From Alphaproteobacteria bacterium (GTDB lineage: Bacteria; Pseudomonadota; Alphaproteobacteria; RF32; CAG-239): a stretch of DNA of 64,000 bases. How positions within the stretch are numbered: the stretch's first letter is position 1; every line of letters begins with the position of its first letter. Location of the stretch: contig JAFYXH010000009.1 of assembly GCA_017546315.1 (NCBI GenBank), positions 62,001-126,000 on the forward strand. Reading direction: 5' to 3'. Under the pieces are notes generated by a model. That model was not told where the DNA came from, did not search any database, and saw only the letters and a program-made list of their open reading frames with translations. Positions 25,674-33,627 of the stretch are shown piece after piece. Both the position numbers and the translations under genes were made by a program.

Positions 25674-28118
25674 TTAGTATCCATCGAGATACTTTGTTAC
25701 AAATCCGTCTTCTCCAAATTCATTAACAAGGCTTTCTACTAGCAATACATTTTTAATACCAGAATTATACAATTTTAACAAAGGCCCTAAGCCACCTAAA
25801 TTAACATCCAGAATTACAGACTCACCACGTCCATCATCTGCGTCAGGACGCTTTAATAAGATTGCATAAGGACAATCTCTATATGTGCGCCCTTCGATAA
25901 AATCATATTCACTTTCAGTTAAATTCCATTTTTCATAAGATTCAGGAGTTGCTTGAGTGTTTCTAAAGAAAATCATCGTCTTACACTGTCCTCGAACAGC
26001 ATCACCAACCCCTAATGTATCTACAATGTTTGGCTGTTGGAAAGCACAAAGATATGCTTGGCGCTTTTTACGACCTTCTTGTAAACCTTTAATAAAATTA
26101 TCTCTAAACATTTCATGCTTTAACATCGGAGCTGTTTCGTCTATCATGATTAGAGCTGGCGTTCCTGTTTCTGTACTTTCTGATTGAATACGATGCATAA
26201 TATAACTAATAGAAGCAGCCGCCAACACATCATCATCAAAAATTTCGGTAAAGTCAAAAGCCACAAATCTATTATCACTCAAATCTAGACTATCGTGCTC
26301 GGCATTAAATATGTTACCGTATTGTTCAGGATTTATCCAACGATACAATTCCCTTCTCATTGTTCCTGTTGGAGAGAAGCAACTCTTATATAAATTGCTT
26401 AGCACTCTTTCTTCTGGGCGTAAATAATCAAATGCTGTAGTTACAGCTCTTGCAGCTTCTCTTTCTGATAGTGAATCGTTTCCCATAGTAATAGCTCTTA
26501 GCCAGTTTCTTAAAAATGCACGATTACTCATGGTGTCTCTTGTGTCAAACGGATTTAATGACACATTTTTACGCTCTCCACTAAAGCCTACATAAGCCCC
26601 TTTTACCATGTGAGTAAAAATTTCAGCACCACGATGTCGGTCAAAGAAATACACTTTCAAATCACCATGACGCATAGCTTGTCCGGCTAAAAATGTTAAA
26701 AGTGTTGTTTTACCTTGACCGGTTGGACCTACTATACAACAGTGAGCCACCGCTGATTCAGCTGCTGTAATATGGAATTGAAAACGATATGGTGAACCGC
26801 TCATTGTTCTAAACACCGTAATTGCACCCTCACCCCAGTCGCTTCGAGGAAGGCCTGTTGAGATTTGTTCAAAAGATATAGCAAGAGCAACTACGCGTGA
26901 TAAATAAAAATATGTCCTACCACACATATCATAACAAGGAAACTGATTAAAGAATGTAGCTTGTGCTATCCAGTTTTCTCTTACAGGTGTCACACTAAAT
27001 AAACGACATATACGTTGTATTTCACCCTCTGCAAATTCTATTTCCTTGATTGTATCACCTTTAATGAGGAAGCTCATTGAATATTCTACCAAAGACTGAT
27101 GGTCTGCATCACTATCTTCAATTGCCCCAAGAGCTTCACTATATTGCGCTACCACATCAGGAGAAAAGCTTGTAACTTCTGCCATTTTCTGCTGTTGAAC
27201 AAGAATCATTCTTGCCTTTGGCTTAAATAATGGGCGAATATTGTGCAACATAACAAGCTCACAATCCACACCTAAAAGCCCTGAAATCATACTTTCATCC
27301 ATGTAGTCTCCGGAGCTTCTAATCCCCATTGTTAGCATATATTTTTCACGTCCACCTGAGAAAAATTTTATTATTCCTTCTTCTTGGGTGAAATGAATAC
27401 CGTTTGATGTCATTAGCTCTTTTAACTGATAACCTTCGGCATTCCTTGCTTTGGGTGCTGGACAATTTATAGGATTTAATAATCTCACAAATGGATAAAT
27501 AGGACTATTTTCTGCAGGTGCACTATCTTCTTCGTGCATAACCTTAATTCCATAATCATTAAGGTTAGCTACAGTTGATTGAGATGCAAAGTTAAGATCT
27601 TTTACTGCATCTTTTCTATCTGGAATCGAAAGAACAACATAGTGATCATTTTTATAAACTCGACTAAGATTATCACGCCATTTATCATCTACAACTTTTA
27701 GCCACTTATTGCCGAAATCTGTTTTGTTAGCTTCCATTTCAGCTCGTTCACGAATAGTTATAACCCTACAGGTCACTTGTAGATCTGCCATATTATCAAG
27801 CCAAGACTTTCTTGCTTCAAACATGGATATAACACTTTCTTCACTAGCGGAAGTTAAGTCTACTCCTTCTACTTTAAAAACACGAACATATGTTCCGTTG
27901 CTACACCGCAACGTTGTTCCATCTGACAACAATCTGTCAAACGGCAAAAAGTCTGCCACACGAGACTCTCTTGGCTGAGGAAGAACCCAAGTACCAATTT
28001 TGGTTACTAATGTAATAGATATCGCAGCTGCAGATAATATACCTAAAACAGCTACAACGACTTCTGAACTTTGCAATCCTGCTACAAAAAGCGTATAAAA
28101 ATCAAAATCAAGGTTCAA
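25674..28118 (-). CDS. virB4: VirB4-family T4SS ATPase
   Basis: 814 aa, starting at TTG with GGGGA six bases upstream and overlapping the end of virB3 by 11 bases. A hydrophobic segment lies at about 20-46. Walker A GPTGQGKT is at 464-471 and Walker B ALIMIDE at about 655-661, followed by the VirB4-typical helical region with the GRKKRQAYLCAFQQP segment. The N-terminal part (FLPFDRLLSDGTTL, FKVEG) is standard for VirB4. VirB4 energises pilus biogenesis and substrate transfer at the cytoplasmic face. The length is normal (about 800 aa). The adjacent virB3 is the usual partner. Confidence 0.93.
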   Translation of the reverse strand: MNLDFDFYTLFVAGLQSSEVVVAVLGILSAAAISITLVTKIGTWVLPQPRESRVADFLPFDRLLSDGTTLRCSNGTYVRVFKVEGVDLTSASEESVISMFEARKSWLDNMADLQVTCRVITIRERAEMEANKTDFGNKWLKVVDDKWRDNLSRVYKNDHYVVLSIPDRKDAVKDLNFASQSTVANLNDYGIKVMHEEDSAPAENSPIYPFVRLLNPINCPAPKARNAEGYQLKELMTSNGIHFTQEEGIIKFFSGGREKYMLTMGIRSSGDYMDESMISGLLGVDCELVMLHNIRPLFKPKARMILVQQQKMAEVTSFSPDVVAQYSEALGAIEDSDADHQSLVEYSMSFLIKGDTIKEIEFAEGEIQRICRLFSVTPVRENWIAQATFFNQFPCYDMCGRTYFYLSRVVALAISFEQISTGLPRSDWGEGAITVFRTMSGSPYRFQFHITAAESAVAHCCIVGPTGQGKTTLLTFLAGQAMRHGDLKVYFFDRHRGAEIFTHMVKGAYVGFSGERKNVSLNPFDTRDTMSNRAFLRNWLRAITMGNDSLSEREAARAVTTAFDYLRPEERVLSNLYKSCFSPTGTMRRELYRWINPEQYGNIFNAEHDSLDLSDNRFVAFDFTEIFDDDVLAAASISYIMHRIQSESTETGTPALIMIDETAPMLKHEMFRDNFIKGLQEGRKKRQAYLCAFQQPNIVDTLGVGDAVRGQCKTMIFFRNTQATPESYEKWNLTESEYDFIEGRTYRDCPYAILLKRPDADDGRGESVILDVNLGGLGPLLKLYNSGIKNVLLVESLVNEFGEDGFVTKYLDGY

Positions 28119-28398
28119 ATTTATTCCCCTTTTCTTTGTAAATATTTACTGATGTTACGTTCGTTGTTCCAAAAGCTTGAAGCATACCCGAAAGGTGAGG
28201 GTCTTTTGCACTCAAACCCACCACAACCAAATGCCCTAAGACTATTGTTATGATAAATATTAACGGATTAACATCTCCCATTCCTATCGCCATAAACATG
28301 AAAGGAATCTGCAACCCTGCGTTTAATGCTGTCGGCAACACAGCTCCCCAAAAAAGTTTTGGAGGATTTGCAACAGCTTTTAAAATCATATCTCTCAC
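28108..28398 (-). CDS. virB3: VirB3-like inner-membrane protein
   Basis: 96 aa from the GTG at 28398, chosen because AGGAGA lies six bases upstream; an ATG 30 bases earlier would add ten basic residues without a ribosome site. It begins MRDMILKAVANPPKLFWG, then has two hydrophobic helices (about 15-37 and 43-62), and a GLSAKDPHLSGML segment that matches the DP-x-x-x-x-x-L region of VirB3. VirB3 works with VirB4 and VirB6 in the inner-membrane complex. The gene overlaps virB4. Confidence 0.85.
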   Translation of the reverse strand: MRDMILKAVANPPKLFWGAVLPTALNAGLQIPFMFMAIGMGDVNPLIFIITIVLGHLVVVGLSAKDPHLSGMLQAFGTTNVTSVNIYKEKGNKFEP

Positions 28399-28501
28399 AT
28401 CAACTCTCCTATAATATCTAAATATCATACCTATAATTTATTAAAAATGAATAAATTTTTGTGAGATTAACAACTTTTTGTATTTAAATGATAATTTTGC
28501 A

Positions 28502-28900
28502 CTATAATTTGCTTGAACCACTACATAGATTACTTTGGCACAACTGTCCATATCCTGCATTTTTATAAGTATCACCAAACTCAGAGGACAAATGTGATGG
28601 CTCTTCACTTCCTGCTGTAATATAATCGATAAATGCGCCCATTGCAGATAAAATAAAAAGACTTATTGAAATATAACCTAGGTGCTTAAAATTTATCTTA
28701 CCGCTAATTGCTAAGAACGTAAACATGATAATACCAAAACCACTTATCACATAAGCAATATTACGTAAACCTTTAGCAAAACTACTAGTTTTATCTGCTA
28801 GAGTATCAAATATACCTGCAGCGTTAGCTTCTTGACAAACAAACATGCAAAAAACAATACTTAAAAAACACAAAACAGTTATTTTCACTCTAGAATTCAT
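28502..28900 (-). CDS. VirB2/TrbC-like pilin (copy A)
   Basis: 132 aa. Signal peptide 1-27 (ends EANA), then two hydrophobic helices joined by a short polar turn GKINFKHL, the VirB2/TrbC topology. A hydrophilic tail of about 35 residues carries two Cys (QLCQSNLC). VirB2 builds the T4SS pilus. The gene follows copy B by 17 bases and precedes virB3. Its Cys-containing tail is unlike the tails of the other two pilin-like copies, so it may be a minor or specialised subunit. Confidence 0.72.
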   Translation of the reverse strand: MNSRVKITVLCFLSIVFCMFVCQEANAAGIFDTLADKTSSFAKGLRNIAYVISGFGIIMFTFLAISGKINFKHLGYISISLFILSAMGAFIDYITAGSEEPSHLSSEFGDTYKNAGYGQLCQSNLCSGSSKL

Positions 28901-28917
28901 ATCTTAATATCCTTTTA

Positions 28918-29226
28918 CTATTTCAAATCCGGTGCTGAACCTTCTGGGGTAAATAATTCTATAAACCCAGTACACATACTTATAACCACAAGCCCAACTA
29001 CAATGGCGGTCAACCATTTCCAGTTGATGTTTCCAAAAAAACCACCAATGCAGACGCAGATAACCCCCACAGCTGAAGCTGGATATATAATTTTACGTAA
29101 TCCTTTGAAAATTTGTTTACCTGCAGAAGTCAATCCACCAAATTGGGCCCATGCATAATCAGGAACACAAACTAACACTAAAAATAGTGCTATAATCAAA
29201 ATATCTATTTTGGTTAGCTTAATCAT
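28918..29226 (-). CDS. VirB2/TrbC-like pilin (copy B)
   Basis: 102 aa, the usual VirB2 size. GGGAGG lies six bases before the ATG. Signal peptide 1-27 (ends AWA), then QFGGLTSAG, two hydrophobic helices separated by FGNINWKW, and a short acidic tail. The layout matches VirB2 prepilins. It is the first gene of the virB2-virB2-virB3-virB4 group and is preceded by an upstream element shared with copy C. Confidence 0.76.
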   Translation of the reverse strand: MIKLTKIDILIIALFLVLVCVPDYAWAQFGGLTSAGKQIFKGLRKIIYPASAVGVICVCIGGFFGNINWKWLTAIVVGLVVISMCTGFIELFTPEGSAPDLK

Positions 29227-29302
29227 AACATACCTCCCTCCCGATTATACTTTGTAGTATAGCACATTTTTTTTAATTTTTCCAGCAAAAAAGCCTCTCA
29301 GT

Positions 29303-29359
29303 AAAACCAAATAACCATTTGTTTTTACATTATAAATACGATCCGTAACAAAAGTTTAA
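29303..29359 (-). promoter_or_regulatory. Upstream element A, shared with the third pilin gene; near-CtrA box
   Basis: On the minus strand this contains TTAAACTTTTGTTACGGA (29342-29359) and, 26 bases downstream, GTTATTTGGTTTT (29303-29315). Both blocks recur upstream of the pilin gene at 31.6 kb with almost the same distance to the start codon (116 and 117 nt to the first block). TTAA-ACTTTTG-TTAC is one base from the alphaproteobacterial CtrA consensus TTAA-N7-TTAA. A TTATAA that could act as a -10 lies between the two blocks. The CtrA link is inference. Confidence 0.55.
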
Positions 29360-29482
29360 TATTTCATCCAAACACATTTAACATAAATTTTATAATAAAA
29401 AACATTTCCACCCCATTAAACACCCTCATATAAACAAAATATTAAACTTTATTAGCTATCTTTTTTATGTACGGAGGAAGAT

Positions 29483-31288
29483 ATGAATAGCTTTTATGAT
29501 ATTTTAGATGAAAAAGAAATTGCATACCAAAGAACATTAAAGAAAATTGCAAAATTTTTAAAAAAATATTTATACCTATTGCTTACATCTATGGCTATTT
29601 TAACAATCTATGGCATGGCTTGCGATTGGAATGGAGGCTACTTAGATGGCGACGGATATATGAGATTAATCCGTGTAAAAAATTGGATACTAAACCCAAC
29701 CTTTTGGGAACAAAGAATCCTTGTTAGCAACTACCCTTTTGGTGAAATATTACATTGGACAAGACCCGTTGACTTTTTATGGTTAGTTAGCTCTTCCCCA
29801 TTCTTTTCTAATTTTTCTATTGATGATGCACTTTTTTTAGGAGGAGCTTTTTTGTCACCTTTATTATGTATAGGCACGATTATCTCTTTTGGCTACGGAA
29901 TAAGAAGACATTTTAATATATGGCTTATTATTTTGGGAGGAGCTCTATTTTTAAATAACAACATTATAATTGGAGAATTTAGTTTCTATAAAGCAGACCA
30001 CCATTCATTTATGATTTTTTTATCATTTTATTCTTTTTCTTCTGTATTATGTTGGCTTAAAAAAAGAGAAAAAAGATATTTATTTGGAATAGCTCTCGGT
30101 TTAAGCATAGCTTCCCTTGTGATGATAGACGGCATTATTTTTGCTTTGCTATTTTTAGGATATTTTTTATATTTGTATCTTTTTAAAAACATCTCATTAT
30201 CAGCTGCTTACAAATTCTTTTCATATTATACAATTTTAATCACTATTTTTTGGGGGCTTAATCCTCCTTTTGAGGGATACTTAAGTATAACCAATGGAAG
30301 ATTATCTTTTTTATTTGTTCTATCTTCTTGGCTTTTAGTTTTGGCTCTTTACATATTAAAAACATTCCATATCCATACCTTCAAATTAAAAATAACTTCC
30401 CTTTTGTGCGCTTCTTCATTGAGTGGACTTTTTATTGTTTTGATATTCGGAAAAGACATTCTTGCAAACCCCGTTAAAAAAGAAATATTTGAAATATGGG
30501 GAAATCAGATTATCGAAACTCTCCCTATATGGAGACACGACATTGGTATTATTATCAAACACTATTTCATGATTTTTATTGCTCTAATATTAAATATTTA
30601 TTTATTAACATACACCCCCAGAAAAGAGCATAAAAGAATTCTTTTACTAAACATTATTGTTGGCGGAGCAATTTTTGTTTTTTCCTTATTAACCATAAGA
30701 TTTTATAGATATTTTCCAATTTTTGAACTTTTACCATGGTTATGCTTAATTGATAGAATGTATAAAAATTCTGATTATTACATACAAAATAGCGCAGAAT
30801 TTCCTATGAGAATTTATACAACAGTTATAATAATATTTTTTATGTATTTATTGGTACTTCTACCACATCAATACATGCAAAATAACACTAAGCACATCGA
30901 TTTTTATAACCCTCATCTTATTACAAAAATAAGAAACATCGGCGGAACTTTACTTACTGATACTTTTTTAAGCCCTAGATATGTCTTTCAGACAAATGTC
31001 AACACTATATCCACCCCTTATCACAACAATGTGGATGGTATTACAACTGGAGTTAAAATTTTATTTTCAGAAAATGATGAAGAAATAACCCCTTTAATAC
31101 TAAAACATCAAATTAAACAAATCTTACTATTTGATAACTATAACACAGATTTTTACAATATGGATGAAAATAACCAAAGTAAGTTATATTGGCGCTTAAT
31201 AAAGAAAGAGAGAATCCCTTCATTCTTAAAAGAAATCCACTTCAATAACTCACCTATTCGTTTATACAAATTAAAAGATATATTATAA
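29483..31288 (+). CDS. GT-C-like polytopic membrane protein (putative lipid-linked sugar glycosyltransferase)
   Basis: 601 aa with GGAGGAAG just before the ATG. About eleven hydrophobic helices occupy residues 30-440; a soluble domain of about 150 residues follows. Near the N-terminus, DGDGYMRLIRVKNW and LHWTRPVDFLW (about 49-95) resemble a family of alphaproteobacterial membrane proteins with the pattern D-D-A-M-R-L-x-x-V and M-H-W-S-R-x-x-D. Acidic residues in the first periplasmic loop are typical of GT-C enzymes that use polyprenyl-linked sugars. Substrate unknown. It lies on the plus strand between minus-strand pilin genes, so it may glycosylate surface components, but this is only position-based. 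Confidence 0.6.
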   Translation: MNSFYDILDEKEIAYQRTLKKIAKFLKKYLYLLLTSMAILTIYGMACDWNGGYLDGDGYMRLIRVKNWILNPTFWEQRILVSNYPFGEILHWTRPVDFLWLVSSSPFFSNFSIDDALFLGGAFLSPLLCIGTIISFGYGIRRHFNIWLIILGGALFLNNNIIIGEFSFYKADHHSFMIFLSFYSFSSVLCWLKKREKRYLFGIALGLSIASLVMIDGIIFALLFLGYFLYLYLFKNISLSAAYKFFSYYTILITIFWGLNPPFEGYLSITNGRLSFLFVLSSWLLVLALYILKTFHIHTFKLKITSLLCASSLSGLFIVLIFGKDILANPVKKEIFEIWGNQIIETLPIWRHDIGIIIKHYFMIFIALILNIYLLTYTPRKEHKRILLLNIIVGGAIFVFSLLTIRFYRYFPIFELLPWLCLIDRMYKNSDYYIQNSAEFPMRIYTTVIIIFFMYLLVLLPHQYMQNNTKHIDFYNPHLITKIRNIGGTLLTDTFLSPRYVFQTNVNTISTPYHNNVDGITTGVKILFSENDEEITPLILKHQIKQILLFDNYNTDFYNMDENNQSKLYWRLIKKERIPSFLKEIHFNNSPIRLYKLKDIL

Positions 31289-31313
31289 ATTAAACAACTG
31301 TTTTATATAAACT

Positions 31314-31370
31314 TTAAGAGATTGACCACACATACGATTACTGTGCGTACAAGCAATTTATCTCTTTTAA
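31314..31370. other. Nested inverted repeat downstream of the GT-C-like gene
   Basis: An outer stem (aagagat at 31316-31322 with atctctt at 31360-31366) encloses an inner imperfect stem (cacaca with tgtgcg). At 51 nt between the outer stem ends it is too short for a tRNA. It may serve as a weak terminator or a structured 3' end for the membrane protein mRNA. The remainder of the 300-bp gap (31371-31542) is AT-rich with no gene or clear signal that I can see. Confidence 0.3.
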
Positions 31371-31531
31371 GGATTAATATTTTCTTCTAATAGCAGATAA
31401 CACTTTTTATTATAAACATCTAAAAGCAACAATCATTAAATCACACCACAAATAGCAACAACATAAATCCACTAATCCTACATCAATATCATCACCAAAT
31501 CATTTAACCTCACACAAATCCCAAAGTATAT

Positions 31532-31570
31532 AAAAAAAAAAAGATCGGAAGTTTTTCTTCCGATCCTTTT
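31532..31570. terminator. Bidirectional intrinsic terminator after the third pilin gene
   Basis: A perfect 9-bp stem, gatcggaag (31543-31551) and cttccgatc (31557-31565), with a 5-base loop. On the minus strand it is followed by a long T run, and it lies 27 bases beyond the pilin stop. On the plus strand it is followed by a shorter T-rich run. Confidence 0.9.
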
Positions 31571-31591
31571 TATTTTTTATGATACTTAGCA

Positions 31592-31960
31592 TTAGTTAGA
31601 TGTTATAGTACCGGTACCTGATGTTCCAAATGTATCTTGAACTGAAGCACCAGTAGCACCTTGTCCCATATTATCACCAGTTGCGTAGTTAACAATAGCA
31701 CCTGCTGCAGCCAAGATAGCAAGACCGATAGCAAGACCAGCAAACCATGTCCATTTTACCTTACCAAAGATAGCTTGGAATGCAATACCTACAAGACCAA
31801 AACCACCGATAACAAAGATGATCATTTTTACATGGTTAAACATTTGAACAGCTTTACCAGCTGCAACGTTCATCAATTGCGCATGAGATGCATCCGCAAA
31901 CATAACTGTAAACAAAAGTGCCAATGAGCACAATGTAAACATTTTCTTTAAATTTCTCAT
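31592..31960 (-). CDS. VirB2/TrbC-like pilin (copy C), monocistronic
   Basis: 122 aa from the ATG at 31960, which has GGAGA about six bases upstream; an upstream in-frame ATG lacks this. Signal peptide 1-27 (ends SHA), mature start QLMNVAAGKAV, two hydrophobic helices joined by FGKVKWTWF, and a Gly/Thr-rich tail. Codons are less AT-biased than in the neighbours (many GCA, ACC and AAG), as in strongly expressed genes. With its own promoter element and strong terminator it is the likely major T4SS pilin. Confidence 0.78.
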   Translation of the reverse strand: MRNLKKMFTLCSLALLFTVMFADASHAQLMNVAAGKAVQMFNHVKMIIFVIGGFGLVGIAFQAIFGKVKWTWFAGLAIGLAILAAAGAIVNYATGDNMGQGATGASVQDTFGTSGTGTITSN

Positions 31961-32038
31961 TTTCGTTCTCCTAAATTTATTACACATTATTATTAGAGCA
32001 TATTTTTAAAAAAAAATCAAGAACTTCGATAAGTCAAC

Positions 32039-32094
32039 AAAACCAAATAACCCATTATTTATAAACAATATTTTTTTCCGTAACAAAAGTTTAA
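32039..32094 (-). promoter_or_regulatory. Upstream element B, matching the element before pilin copy B
   Basis: Contains the same 18-base block as element A (32077-32094) and the same GTTATTTGGTTTT block (32039-32051), 117 and 79 bases upstream of the pilin start. The DNA between the blocks is not conserved apart from TTTATAA. Conservation of both blocks and spacing, but not of the filler, is what a shared promoter/operator would show. Confidence 0.58.
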
Positions 32095-32192
32095 CATCTG
32101 TTATAAAGCAAAACCATTCAAAAAAAGAGGTTTTATTGATTTTTATTGTTATTAGTTCAACAAATATACTTGATTAACATTTCAAACAATGT

Positions 32193-32207
32193 TTAAAATA
32201 TGGTTAA
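32193..32207. promoter_or_regulatory. Perfect TTAA-N7-TTAA (CtrA-type) box upstream of the pilus region
   Basis: TTAA at 32193-32196, seven bases, TTAA at 32204-32207, 46 bases upstream of the start of the interrupted gene at 32253. It matches the CtrA full-site consensus exactly, but in such AT-rich DNA chance occurrence is quite possible. A near-palindrome (ttaacatt and aatgttta) lies just before it. Confidence 0.35.
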
Positions 32208-32252
32208 TTTTTAAAATCGAAATTTTATTTATTATAGCTTAAGGCTTATTTT

Positions 32253-33515
32253 ATGAACAATGTAAAAGGTTTTATTTTAGGGTTTGGATTATCTGTACTT
32301 GGAGTTTCCATGTATAGCAATTCTTCATCTGCAACTCAAACTCAATACACTCCACAAATAAGCAATGTAAAAATAGAGTTATTCAAACAGGCAGACACAT
32401 TAAACAACAATGTGGAGATTGCACACAACATCAAAAAGGAAACTTTTTCAAAACAAATCTTCACCCCTGTAAACGATATAGAAAATATTCAAACAGAAGA
32501 AGACACAAAAGAAACCAATTTAGCACTAGATTTCGACAACATAAACGGAATTGAAGACGAGGAAATTTTAAGCATCAACACTGATGATATCATTCCTATT
32601 GAGTTTAACACAAAACAAACTCAAGAAGCCAATTTACTATACCTAGACAATAGCGAAAAAGTTGCTATGCTCCCAACCGACATCAGTGCAGAAGATGACA
32701 CTTTTGAAGAAACAAATTCACCTTGGGTTATTGCAAAGAGTGGAAAAGATAACAATAAAATCGACACATCAGACACAACCAATTTCCAAATTTCTACCTC
32801 AATTGATAACAACAAAATCATTCAAGAAGATTTATCTTTTGAAGTAGCCAAGAGAATTAAGCAAAACATAATATTCCCTATTCCTGATGAGATTTTGAAT
32901 GACGAAAATCTTACACCAACTTTCATCACTCAAAAGAAAACAGAAAACACAGATCAACCCAAACAACTAAAAATTATCGAAAAGAAAAAAGTATAATCTT
33001 CAAACGACGTTAAAAGTGATAACACTTTTACTAGCAACATTTCTTCCTGGCTAGGCAACAACTCAAACACCCCTGCAAAAGAAACTCCAAAGAAGAAAAC
33101 AAAAGCTACACCACCAATATACACAACACAAGAAACAACAAACACAAAACAAACAACTAGAGATATTGGAAACTTCTACGAAGCTTTACAAAAGACTAAA
33201 TCTAACCACAACAAAAACAATATAACACCAACAGAACTAAAACTATCTTTCAACCAAGAAAGAGCAGAAATATCTGGACAGACATTACGTTGGTTAAAAG
33301 CCTTTTCTGAAAAAGCATTAGAAGAGAATTACTATCTCCAAGTAAAACTAAACGCTTCAACTCCAACAGACTTACAAAGAAAGCGTCTAAACTTACTATA
33401 TACAATATTCATTAACAATGGTTTAGATATTGAGAAGATAGATACAAAATTCTCTAACATAGAACCAAATACATTTATAATTAGAACACAAAAACTCACA
33501 ACCACAAACAATTAG
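32253..33515 (+). pseudogene. Exported protein gene interrupted by one in-frame TAA
   Basis: The first part (32253-32996) encodes 247 aa: a signal peptide (about 1-28) and an acidic, low-complexity region. After the TAA at 32994-32996 the same frame stays open for 172 codons to a TAG at 33513-33515, and it reads like a real protein: a Lys/Thr/Pro-rich linker, then a folded-looking domain of about 85 residues (ELKLSFNQERAEISG to NTFIIRT). This has the shape of an OmpA-like or similar alpha/beta periplasmic domain. No base needs to be inserted or deleted. It may be a recent nonsense mutation, a readthrough site or a sequence error. If intact it would be an exported 419-residue protein just ahead of the pilus operon. 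Family unknown. Confidence 0.7.
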
Positions 33516-33581
33516 GAGAAACAACAAAATGTATCAACAAAACGTTTTATAAATAAAGAGTTAAACTTGATTTATTATTTT

Positions 33582-33611
33582 TTAACATTTATTGTGAATT
33601 GAGATTATATT
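33582..33611 (+). promoter_or_regulatory. Possible promoter of the type IVb pilus operon
   Basis: TTAACA (33582-33587), an 18-bp spacer and TATATT (33606-33611) lie 17 bases upstream of the first pilus gene. The match is weak. Just before it, at 33529-33552, is a 7-codon open frame with its own AGGAG that begins right after the upstream stop; I regard it as a possible remnant or leader, not a proven gene. Confidence 0.35.
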
Positions 33612-33627
33612 TTAGATAGGTCGGATT

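Noticed and set aside
31316..31366. Possible tRNA, because a 7-bp closing stem is present
   Set aside because: Only 51 nt, no T-loop GTTCGA-like sequence and no anticodon arm.
32994..32996. In-frame TAA as evidence for a changed genetic code or programmed recoding
   Set aside because: TAA is the normal stop of many other genes here and no recoding structure is visible next to it. A nonsense mutation or sequence error is simpler.
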